Shown here: piece after piece, positions 11,501-20,702 of the stretch | Numbering within the stretch: the first letter of the stretch is position 1 | Layout of the letters: the number at the start of each line of letters is the position of its first letter | Assembly: GCA_020543525.1 (NCBI GenBank) | Contig: JAHYIO010000028.1 | Location: 1,054,001-1,118,000, forward strand | Reading direction: 5' to 3' | Source of the DNA: Coriolopsis trogii | Lineage: Eukaryota; Basidiomycota; Agaricomycetes; Polyporales; Polyporaceae | Length of the DNA: 64,000 nucleotides | Notes under the pieces: generated by a model | Told to the model about the DNA's origin: nothing | The model's database searches: none | The model's input: only the letters and a program-made list of their open reading frames with translations | Translations under genes and position numbers: made by a program

Positions 11501-12371
11501 CCCGCCCACCACCCTCGTCGTCCGTAGCTGCAATGGTCGGATTCGAGGGTGAACAAGACCAGGTAGGTTGCATGGGAGTGATAGGGTTGAAGCAGATAAG
11601 ACAATCCGGATAGGGCGGTGTACTGAGTTCCACTGTCAGCCTGGAGGTGAGGTCGTCTGCCTTCGGTAGAGTGCTGCGGTACTTTTGCGCTGAAGAAACC
11701 TCTCCAGTGGATTCAGTCGGTGCGCCTCCTTCAGTGAGTTGGCTGTTGAATTTTCGGCGACCACCACGGGGTCTCTTGGACGTCATAGGGGCGTCCGACG
11801 AGGGCGGATATGCATGCGTACTGGACTCGCTCGAGGGCACAGTTTCCGGAGGAACTCCTGACTTGCCGCGGTTCCGGGAACGATGAGGGCGACTAGGTCC
11901 ACCTGCCCTGCTTGTATCTTCATTTGCACCATGCTCCCCTCTTCCCTTGCCGCGTTGCCTCCCGCCAGACGGGTGGGGCCCGGCGCCATCCGGACGTGTG
12001 GTGGATTGCTCACCTTCGGGTCCTTGCCTAGGTTTGGGTGGGCGAGGCCTACGCGACCTGCTGGTGCTATCCCCCTTGCCATGGTTATCCGACCCCTCCC
12101 CGACAGTGGCCATACCAGTCGCTGAGTCTTGGGAACGCTGTCCATCTTGCGCACGAGGAGGACGTCTACGCTGTCGTGTTCCATCGGTGCTGTTGGCACC
12201 AGCACTGTGTGCGGGTCCGGCAGCAGATGTATCAGGCATAAGTGGGGGGTTTAGAAGAGGAACTGGGATGGAGGGGGAGATGAATGGAGAGAAAGATGAG
12301 TGCAACCTCGGAGCTCGAGGCTCAAGCACAGTTGAGATGCTCGATGAGTCAGCGCCGGAGGCAAGCTGCAC
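8527..12371 (-). CDS. fap1: NFX1-type zinc-finger protein with R3H domain (FAP1 homolog)
   Basis: Homolog of human NFX1 and yeast Fap1. The first exon (11308-12371) has a low-complexity Arg/Ser/Pro N-terminus and a RING/PHD-like finger (CLICFNPI ... CCWMTFHLKCIRPW ... WRCPGCQ). Seven or so following exons carry a series of NF-X1 fingers of the type C-G-x-x-x-C...H-C-x-x-x-C-H-x-G-x-C-x-P-C, for example CGHPCSLNCHPGPCPPC and CGNHWCQDVCHPGKCTPC. The C-terminal R3H domain reads KFVHDLAVLYRMDTQMVDQE followed by PHRSVQLLRRID. The protein ends PDDWEDAA. The intron at 9988-10051 appears to use a GC donor. Family members act as nuclear regulators or ubiquitin ligases; yeast Fap1 binds FKBP12. Confidence 0.92.
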
Positions 12372-13649
12372 CGCGTTTTCCTAAGCCCCGACGTTCCGCG
12401 CGATGGTCTTCGTCACGACAGGGAGAGTCAAGCTCAGTCAAGTAAGGACAGGATATCGTCGGGACCGCAGTGAGGGCTGTCGGCTAACAGGTACAAGAGC
12501 GAGAGAAGCAGTTCACGCGATGTCATGATGATGGGTAGCGCCCATGTACAGGAAAAATCAGCATCGCTCGGGAAATAGCATGCTTCAGTCTGGTACGCAG
12601 TATGCAACTAGATCCAGGCCGAGATATGTGCTGGCCTGTTCTTGTACGCTGTAGACCGTACAATCACTGGAGTATGGAAAGATGGAACGACAGTCAATTG
12701 GGCGGTGGTGGCAGTGCGTACCGGCAACAGCCGGGACGTTCATCATTTGTTCTGCTCAAGCCTCCAAGCTTCATCCTCAAAACTAACTTTCATCATGACC
12801 ATCCACTACACTGACATATTGGAGGTTAATTGGTTGATATTCGATACGAGAGAGGAGGAAGCGGAGGCAAAATGCTGAAATGGTATGTCCCCCCCTGTAT
12901 CCCCCTCATTTGGTGATTATGCCACATATCAAGCTCTTACATGTTTAGGCACGTATTGCAGGCTGAGATGAGCCCAAGTGTCGCAGGGTTTTCCTCCCTA
13001 CAAGCTGGATTGCACGCTTAGTTGTGATTTAAACATTCTGAGTACATGCACCAGCTAAGCAGGTGGTGTGACACGTGCAGTCTCCACACGATCGTGGCAG
13101 ATCCAAACTCATGATCTGCTGCGAATTTCTGGTGGATGACACTCAATGTTAATGCTCCTTAGATCGCCTCGGGCGCCGCAGTATCGTGTCTTCGAGGCTG
13201 TTCTCACGGTTGTCAATACTGGTAGGACAGAGAGCGTCCCTACAGGCATCATCCATACAGGGAGGGACATAGAGACTATCTCTGCACGATGGCGATAGGC
13301 ATCGCCTGTGTCCTGTTATAGGTGACACAGATACATACGCTGTTCCTCACAGACAGGTGAGTGTTGCAGGCACTGGCTCGATTGATGGATCTGCGTAACG
13401 TTGTCTAGCGTGGTCACGGTGTACTGCTTGTTCCGCAGCACCATTGTATTCGCATGTCACGATGCCTCTGGGAACGACGTGAACAACATGCTTTGTCCTT
13501 ATCGTGTGACAACTGACGCTGTTCTTGACCGATGACCACGTCGCTGCCGTCAGCAAATGTCCTTCGCAAGTCAGGAAGCCTCCAGGGATTCATATAGATG
13601 ACTCTGCCCACTCTCTTCGACGCGGGTCGGGACGATACCATACAGCAAC
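12372..13649. other. Intergenic region, no gene recognised
   Basis: 1.28 kb between the divergent start of the NFX1-like gene and the next DUF6533 gene. It contains only short frames without recognisable motifs. A 106-codon minus-strand frame (13414-13734) overlaps the first exons of the downstream gene and has no family resemblance. Confidence 0.5.
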
Positions 13650-15152
13650 ATGGGACACCCTGCAGCTGACGTGTTTCTGGGCCAAGGTACGCCGACATCC
13701 TCTGCTTCCTCGGACCTTCCGGTTGATTCGTCACCTAGTCACGGCATATTTCAACATAGCATCGATGGCCTGGACTGTGTACGATACTCTACTGAATTTC
13801 GACGACGAGGTACGCCTACCTAGCAACCGCGAGCTCGATGAGTTGAATCGATTCTCATGCATACACAGGTCGAGCTAATCTGGCGGTACGTATCTCGCGT
13901 ACACGGAAATCTCGCCTGAATCTGTACCCACAACGCCACCGACAGCGGAGCTAAGCCTTGGATCAAATTGGTGTACCTGATGGTCCGCCACCTCCCCTAC
14001 CTTGTGGAAGCGTAGGTCCTTTCTGCAATGTTCGTATTGTACGCTTCGTATCTCAATGCAAGGAGCACAGTGCGCTTGTGGCCCTCATTGAAGACCTTGT
14101 GTGGACCCGTGTTCAATGCCGTGTTTGGCTCATCTTCCAGACGATCTCGTGGGAGGCCCTGATCCTAACGTTGGAGATCATTCTGGTTTTACGAGGTACC
14201 GCCGCACATTCTAAGCATACATCGTCACCGAGCTGATTCTTTGATCACGCTGTGGTAGTAAACGCCATGTATAACCAAAACCGGGTCATCATCGGCATCC
14301 TCACAACGATGCTTCTTACAGAGTTGGGTGCCACGATTGGCGTACTGGCAAACACCTTGCTTAAGTTCCAGACTGAAGAAGGTGGATGCCTCGTAACTGT
14401 AACTCCAAAGCTTTTCCCATACATGTGGCAAGTGTCTCTTCCAGGTGTTCCTCTGCCAGTGAAGTTGCTCGCTCTCGCTGATAATGTTCTCCAAGGCTCA
14501 TACCTCTCATATTCGAAACGACGCTCTTCATATTGACACTTGTGAAGTTCGTCAACAGCGTCGCTCGCCAACGATTTGTGGGTGGTAGACAATCCATCAT
14601 GTTCATTCTCATGAGAGATGGCACGTGGGCATATGGAATGATTTTCGGTGAGCTCCACGCAGATCATGATAGACGGTGCCAGTTAAGCGACCGTCCAGTG
14701 ATCATGTTACTCAATACTACATTCTACACGGTGGAGCACAACCCACTCTCCGGTGTATGCTTTGTGTGAGTCATCGTTCAATTTCTCTTGCCATAAGACC
14801 ATCATACTGACGCTAGCTTGCACAGGCTACAAATATCTCTGTTATCCTTCGCAGTACGTCACCGATTCATTACCGAAAATTCGAAGCGCATCCGCCTGAC
14901 TGAGGGCGATACCAGGGATCACATCTGCTCCTCAATACTCGTCGATTGGCCTTGCATCCCGACGGGACATCCTTTTGGACGAACAACTTCACTTCCGCGA
15001 TAGAGTTCGAACCCCATCTGACGAACATCGCCGGCGGCATCGACGACGTGCACGTCGATACGCTGGAGCTGAATTCGGTTTCACAAGCTACGCATTCAAG
15101 TCATACACTGAAGCCCAGCATTGTCGATCTCGTCGGCTCGGAGTCTGTCTGA
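13650..15152 (+). CDS. DUF6533-family seven-transmembrane protein (paralog 3)
   Basis: Ten exons: 13650-13686, 13739-13809, 13869-13885, 13946-14011, 14071-14195, 14259-14427, 14496-14647, 14699-14765, 14826-14853 and 14916-15152; total 969 nt, 322 aa, no internal stop. Key motifs are AWTVYDTLLNFDDE, VELIW, VRHLPYLVEA, CRVWLIFQTISWEAL, MYNQNRVIIG, FETTLFILTLVKF, LMRDGTWAYGM and LLLNTRRLALHPDGTSFWT, then an acidic hydrophilic tail. The sixth intron (14428-14495) starts with GC instead of GT; the sister genes have GT at the same place. Very similar to paralogs 1, 4 and 5, so a recent duplicate. Function unknown. Confidence 0.88.
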
Positions 15153-16241
15153 CCATTCGCCCCTAATGTTGAGGCTCATACTATCTATTTGATCGTGTGG
15201 TCGTGAATCTCCTTGTCATTCGATCAGGATTCCGTGTTGCTGCGTTTCCCTTCGTGAGTCCAACGGCTGTGGCAGTAGGCATACTTCAGTGTGTTGCTTG
15301 CGAATATTCATTGATTTGCGCAGGATGCCAAGCGCAGAGTATCTCAGTATACACGCTGTCGAAGGTCAAACGCATTCTCCCGTAACAGGGCGGCGCCCGT
15401 ATCAATACATGTCGAACAAGCGGACGACAGGGTCAAGAATACCGACCACTCATCCTCTGCGTGATGGACTGCCCATCAAGAAGTGTGGAGCTGTGAGTGT
15501 TCAGAAGTTGCGCCCACTGGGCACTGCTGGCACAGCGATGCCTCAGAGGAGCGACAAAGTTCTCACCAAAGATCCCCGCCGGGCGAAGCGAAGCGATCTT
15601 GGGCATCTCATGGGCATCGCCGTCATGCGCGGAGGGTCTAGTCGTAAATATATCCTTGACCCTTGGATCTGCTTCGAGACGCATGGCTGTATGGGAGAGG
15701 CTTCTTCCACTCATTGGGCATTGCCATGTAGGTTCATTCGAACGTCACCGGCATAGATCCCCCGAGTGAGGCTGTCCCTGGGACCTGCCTTTCTCATAGG
15801 CTCCTCCACAGGGCAGAGAGATTATGAGAGGTCGAGATCGCACTCTCAACTGTACTACCCGTGAGTCTCGAGTACTGCTTCGAGCCCACACGCGTTTTCA
15901 AACCATGTGCCTCAATAGCACTGGCAGCAGCAGAACGACCAACATTGTTTCTGGACTCCAGCTCTAAACCCGACGACTTCCCCGGCGGCATCGGCACTTC
16001 CTCTGAAGTCGATGTTATACCACTGAACTCCGTCACCATGTCGGCGTGCGAGAGCCTTGAGGCCTCGAGGCTTTGGCCAATGGGAAGATGACGACGTGCT
16101 TCGCCTTATCTCAGGGGGACGGATACGATTCAACGAACCGAACAGCTTCTCCCGCCGTGAGGACATGCTTCCAGATGGGGTCACACGCTGTAAGCGATAT
16201 AACCAACGAGGCGGCTGAACGCTGGCCGTCATGACACTGCC
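15153..16241. other. Intergenic region between two tandem DUF6533 genes
   Basis: 1.1 kb with no complete gene. It holds a relic of a DUF6533 last exon around 15900-16090. A 155-codon plus-strand frame at 15289-15756 shows no recognisable motifs. Confidence 0.5.
15900..16090 (+). pseudogene. Relic of a DUF6533 C-terminal tail exon
   Basis: Plus-strand translation around 15945-16060 reads LDSSSKPDD, PGGIGTSSEVDVIPLNSV. It lines up with the tail of the upstream paralog (IEF-EPHLTN-IAGGIDDVHVDTLELNSV). Nucleotide matches such as GGCGGCATCG and GTCGAT...CTGAA(C/T)TC are kept in the same order and spacing. No membrane exons precede it, so it is a leftover of a duplicated or unequally recombined copy lying between paralogs 3 and 4. 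Confidence 0.55.
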
Positions 16242-17700
16242 ATGGATTCAGCTGTCAGCCCCTCGCAGGAGATATGGGATGGGCAACGTACGCGCATATT
16301 CTCCGATTATTCTCAAACTCCGCGATGCTGACAGTCCCCGCGTCCTGCGCGTCGCTCCCTGGACAGTAATGGCGCGCGTCAGCATCGCCGCCATCTGCTT
16401 TGCCTTCTATGATGCGCTGCTCAATATTGGCGATGAGGTGAGGGCAGGGACGACGCAGAGCTGTGTCAAGCGTGCATAGCTGGCCCTAACGATATCTGAA
16501 TCTACAGGTCCAGTTGATATGGCGGTATGCGGTTTACAGATGATGCGGGTGCTCCAAAGGCTGATACCCCCTTGTAGGAGCGGTTCTAGGTCCTGGGTCA
16601 AGTGGCCATATGTCATCGTCCGTCACGTACCGTACCTCCTGGAGAGGTGAGTTTGAGAGGCAACAACTTCAGTGGTTTATCTGACTTTGGCTGGCCGTTA
16701 GTTCGCTGATAGCCCTCATAGAACCGATCAACTGGAGCCATGCGCAGTGTCGATTTTGGCTCGTTTGGCAATTCACTGCGGTTGAGGTATTCACGGTCAC
16801 GGTGGAGATCGTCCTGGTTTTGCGAGGTATGTCTCTTGGTTCTCTCACCACATACATCCGAGTCCCTCATTCTGAGAGGCATATGAACAGTATACGCCAT
16901 GTACAACCGGAACAAGACTATCCTGGGTATCCTCGCTACGCTGCTCCTAGGGGAAATTGGTGCTATTTGCACTTTGCTCGCCCTGACGGTACCCAAGATC
17001 AGTGTTGAGAGTGGGGGTTGTCTCGTCAACGTGACTCCTAAAGTGTTTCCGTATTTCTGGTACGTCGTACGCTCCGTATGTCGCTGAAGAACCCCCTCAC
17101 GATTGTACTGTGGATAGGCTTATACCTCTTCTCTTCGAGACAACCCTTTTTGTACTCACGCTCGTCCGGTTTTTCAAGAGCGTGGCCCGACAACGTTACG
17201 TCGGAGGTACTCAGTCTATCATGTTCATCCTCATGAGGGACGGCACCTGGGCTTACGCGATAATCTTCGGTGAGCTTGCATCTGAACCGGGTCTAGTACG
17301 AGACGTGCCAAACTCATCCTGTACGCAGTGATCATGCTGTTGAACACCATATTCTATACGCGGGAGCACAACCTTCTGGACGGACTTTGGTTTGTGTAAG
17401 TACCATTGAGCTATAGAGGGATGAATCGGTATGACTTTTGAGCCCTTTGTAGCTGGGAGTTATCCATCCTGTCCTTCGCCGTAAGTCAATCATATTACAA
17501 TGCCTTCGTCGTTGCGCTTCTTCTCACTCGACCGGTCATGTCAGGGGTCCCACATACTCCTTAACATGCGTCGGCTAGCGGTACAGCCCGATGGGGGATC
17601 GTTATGGACGGGGGAAATGACTACTGTAATCCGGTTTGACGGCAAGACAACGAACGGTACTCAAGATACTAGTGAGAGCACGCGTATTGCCTGCCAGTAA
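16242..17700 (+). CDS. DUF6533-family seven-transmembrane protein (paralog 4)
   Basis: Ten exons: 16242-16287, 16367-16437, 16508-16524, 16578-16646, 16702-16826, 16891-17059, 17118-17269, 17329-17395, 17453-17480 and 17545-17700; 900 nt, 299 aa. Starts MDSAVSPSQEIWDGQ. Hallmark FAFYDALLNIGDE, then VQLIW, VRHVPYLLE, CRFWLVWQFTAVEVF, YAMYNRNKTILGIL, FETTLFVLTLVRFF, LMRDGTWAYAI and LLNMRRLAVQPDGGSLWTGE, with a shorter tail than paralog 3. Exon lengths 71, 17, 125, 169, 152, 67 and 28 are identical to those of paralog 3, strong evidence for both models. All introns here are GT-AG. Confidence 0.88.
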
Positions 17701-18115
17701 AATATGGCACGACGTTACTGTGGACACCTGGACCCATGTCATTACGCGGAAATGAGATTTACTTGTATACCAAGTGATGCTGTGTTTACTTGTGTCAACA
17801 TCATGCAGTCCGTCTCACCTCACCTGCAATCATGTGGGGTCGAGTGCGGTGGTATGACATGGCGACGACCTAGGTCCTTTTCTGGCTACCCCGTTACTTG
17901 CACGCCCAGCCAGGTAAGTGGACGATGAATTCGCCACATATTGGTGATTGTTACGTGACGTCTTCACACCATACTATGATATTTGAAGGACTCGAAACCC
18001 GTATTGCAGACTATATAAATGATAGAGCTCTACATCAGCAAATACATTTTCACGGGGGAACTATCGGAAGAGGGAATGGGAGCATAGTATCGACCGGCGG
18101 ACATGGTTGTAATCG
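17701..18115. other. Convergent intergenic region
   Basis: 415 bp between the stops of DUF6533 paralog 4 and the HPD-module protein. A 74-codon plus-strand frame at 17704 has no recognisable motif. Nothing else seen. Confidence 0.5.
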
Positions 18116-18970
18116 TCACTTGCGACGCTTGCGATGCCTATCAAGGTCTTGGAGTGATCTGATGGTACGAAACACGACATTTATGCCCTCCTGTACGCAG
18201 TCCAGATCGTCTTCCACCGTGCGTGCAACTACGGCAGCAAGCTTGTCCGGATGCCATCTCAGGATGGAGGCACGAATCCTCTCCTTCTTCGACATCGTAT
18301 TCGTCTTAGCTTGAAGAGGCGCCATGATAAATTCTGTCACAGCCTCAGAGGTGAGGTCTTTGACAGATGACGGCGGAGGGTTGACCGGCCACGGAATATC
18401 CCCGAAGGTGACAGGATCGGTGGTGGCCAATAGGTCGCGCCACCGCGACTCGTATGCGTCCCATTGCCTCACAATGAGGCGGTCTGGGTCCTCCTCGTGC
18501 ATGCGCACCTCCTCAAGCAAGAGCGGTTCCTCTTGCTGAGTAGGTTCCTCGCGCTGAGGGATCTCTCCGCGCATGCGGATCTCCTCTTGTAGAATCTCCT
18601 CTTGTACGCGGAGTTCCTCGCGCAAACGGGCTTCCTCGCGTAAACGCGCCTCCTGACGCAAGCGGACTTTGGCACGTACGTATTCCGTGCGCGCCACGTC
18701 CCTGCGTCCATATTCGTCGCGTAGAAAGCCTCCCATTTGGACCCAGTCCATCTCACCCTCCAACCCCAGCTCGCGCTCGCGTTCGCGTAGACGGCGCCGC
18801 GCTTCGTCTTCGCGCCTTTGCCTCTCTTGCCACGCGCGTTCATGAGCTTCCTCTGCGTCCCTCCGTGCTTGGTCCATAGGTGAGGTGGTGCTTTCAAATT
18901 CCTCAGAGGGAGGCGCGAATACCCGCGGGTCGTAATTGAGACCGGGTGGAAAGACGAAGTAGCCAACCAT
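18116..18970 (-). CDS. Coiled-coil protein with C-terminal J-like HPD module (copy 1)
   Basis: Single-exon gene, 284 aa, starting MVGYFVFPPGLNYDPRVF. Residues about 30-155 are a charged, Arg/Glu-rich helix (repeats of LREEARLREELR type) predicted to form a coiled coil. It includes GLEGEMDWVQMGGFLRDEYG. The C-terminal 110 residues hold WDAYESRWRDLL, DIPWPV and ILRWHPDKL, followed by a helix VEDDLDCVQEGINVVFRTI. The HPD flanked by helices resembles a J-domain core. The order W...W, D-I-P-W-P, R-W-H-P-D also matches the C-terminal region of NF-kappa-B inhibitor-like 1 and many uncharacterised basidiomycete proteins. It shares about two thirds of its residues with the gene at 19609, and has a longer Glu/Arg repeat. 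Function unknown. Confidence 0.8.
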   Translation of the reverse strand: MVGYFVFPPGLNYDPRVFAPPSEEFESTTSPMDQARRDAEEAHERAWQERQRREDEARRRLRERERELGLEGEMDWVQMGGFLRDEYGRRDVARTEYVRAKVRLRQEARLREEARLREELRVQEEILQEEIRMRGEIPQREEPTQQEEPLLLEEVRMHEEDPDRLIVRQWDAYESRWRDLLATTDPVTFGDIPWPVNPPPSSVKDLTSEAVTEFIMAPLQAKTNTMSKKERIRASILRWHPDKLAAVVARTVEDDLDCVQEGINVVFRTIRSLQDLDRHRKRRK

Positions 18971-19608
18971 TTTGGCCTAGGTCCTACGCTGGATGCGTTG
19001 AGATGAAGGAACGACGGTGGTATGAGAGGTACTGTAAAGACTTACTGAGAGCTAACTTATTTGTATCCTTCTGGACAAGCTCGCAGGATAAAGACAGGAC
19101 GCTTTTGGTTAGTGGTTTGTAGTGGGTTGTAGAGCGCATGACTATAGGACCCCGAAACCGCGGAGATCCCGGGCACGAATTGCTTGCCTCGTCTGCGTTT
19201 GTACACCGAAATGCCCGTGAACTCTTGAGGTAAAACTTGTCTGTTACAGCTCAATGTATGGGAGTCAGTAGTAATGTCCATCTCTTGCATGCATACGATC
19301 ACATATAACACGAGGGATGACCAACCTATCACTTCCACTTACTTGATAAACTCAAGCTCCCGTTACCGCGACGTCGACTTGGAAAGCTTACCCTCCCTTG
19401 TCACAAAATCGGGCTGACTATTGATGATCGTCGAATTCGAAATGTTGTCGCTGAAAACAGGCCCTTGATAGCTTGATCTGGGTGACATAGTACCTGGAAG
19501 GTAAATCTATGTATTCGGCGGATACAGTGGGTTTCAATATATGCTACAGTTAGAACAAAATCAGCAGAGACAAAGCAGGTTCGAAGCATGGTCCAAGATA
19601 TGTAGAAA
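18971..19608. other. Intergenic region between tandem HPD-module genes
   Basis: 640 bp carrying the promoter side of copy 1 and the 3' end of copy 2. Only short frames; no gene or repeat recognised. Confidence 0.5.
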
Positions 19609-20295
19609 TCAACTGTGAGTATCCGGGTGCCTGTCCGAGTCCTGCATAGACTTCAAGATACGGAAGATGGTATTGATGCCTTCTCGAACCGCGTCCAAGT
19701 CGTCCTCAACCGTACGGGACACGACCGCCGCGAGCTTGTCCGGGTGCCATCTCAGGAGAGAGGCGCGTATCCTGTCCTTCCGTGAGACAGTATTCGCCCT
19801 CACTTGAAGAGGTGCGTTAAGGAAGTCGGCCACGGCCTCGGCGGTAAGGTCGGTGACGAACTTTGGGATGGGGTCAACTGGCCACGGAATGTCCATGAAG
19901 GCGACAGCGGAGTGGGAGGCAAGTAAGTCACGCCACCGTGCCTCGTACGCGTTCCAACGATCAAGAACTCGCCGCTCCTCGTCGCGCAAGCGTGCCTGCT
20001 CACGAACGAATTCGGTGCGCGCGACGTCCTTGCGTCCGTAGTCATCCCGCAGAAAGCCACCCATCCGAACCCAGTCCATCTCGCCCTCCAGTCCCAGTTC
20101 ACGCTCGCGCTCTCGCAGACGGCGCAGCGCTTCTTCTTCGCGCTTTTGCCTTTCTTGCCATGCGCGTTCACGAGCGTCGTCTTCTTGCTGCTTTGCCTGC
20201 TCGACGGCGGACTGGCCATGAACTTCGTCCCTGAAGTGCCGGAATACGCGTGGATCGTAGTTGAGGCCAGGGGGAAAGATGAAGTAGCCAGCCAT
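19609..20295 (-). CDS. Coiled-coil protein with C-terminal J-like HPD module (copy 2)
   Basis: Single-exon gene, 228 aa, starting MAGYFIFPPGLNYDPRVF at 20293-20295. The open frame reaches up to 20661, but the sister copy starts at the same MxGYF position, so the upstream part is taken as 5' UTR. Same order as copy 1: charged helix with LRERERELGLEGEMDWV, then WNAYEARWRDLL, DIPWPVDP, LLRWHPDKL and a terminal helix VEDDLDAVREGINTIFRIL. The Glu/Arg repeat is about 55 residues shorter than in copy 1. Tandem, same orientation, so a local duplication. Family function unknown; the HPD suggests a possible Hsp70-related role, which is inference only. Confidence 0.8.
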   Translation of the reverse strand: MAGYFIFPPGLNYDPRVFRHFRDEVHGQSAVEQAKQQEDDARERAWQERQKREEEALRRLRERERELGLEGEMDWVRMGGFLRDDYGRKDVARTEFVREQARLRDEERRVLDRWNAYEARWRDLLASHSAVAFMDIPWPVDPIPKFVTDLTAEAVADFLNAPLQVRANTVSRKDRIRASLLRWHPDKLAAVVSRTVEDDLDAVREGINTIFRILKSMQDSDRHPDTHS

Positions 20296-20702
20296 GGGTC
20301 GAGAGTAGTTAGAACAGAACGGCTGGGAGGTGATGAGAACTTGCGAGTGATTGGGAAAGTAGACTCTCGGAATAAGAACCAGACCCTCCAGGACCCCGGA
20401 ACCGCTGCGTAAGAAGACCCCGCGAGCCCCGTCCCATCCTCGTCCGTCTTGTAGACAACATCGACCAGCTCTGCACGGGTGTGAGACGAGTGTATCTTGT
20501 GCTATGTATCGCAGACTGTCTTCGAGTACAAGATGCGACCAACTAGTGCAAGGATGAAGAGGGAAGAGAGCACCAAGATTCGGGCGATTGGAACTCCGCC
20601 ACGAGGCCTGGGAGACTGGTGGATTGGCGTTACGTCTGACTCTGAGTCTGTCCCAGTCCACTGTCCAGTCTCAGAACTAGTCTCTGGCGCCGCCGCTTCT
20701 CG
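20296..20702. promoter_or_regulatory. Divergent promoter region
   Basis: 407 bp shared upstream region of the HPD-module protein (copy 2, minus) and the five-finger protein (plus). An open frame runs through part of it in phase with copy 2, but its composition and the sister gene argue against coding. No clear TATA box seen. Confidence 0.4.

Noticed and set aside
20296..20661. N-terminal extension of the HPD-module protein copy 2
   Set aside because: The open frame exists, but copy 1 starts at the equivalent M-x-G-Y-F position and the extension has no similarity to anything upstream of copy 1.
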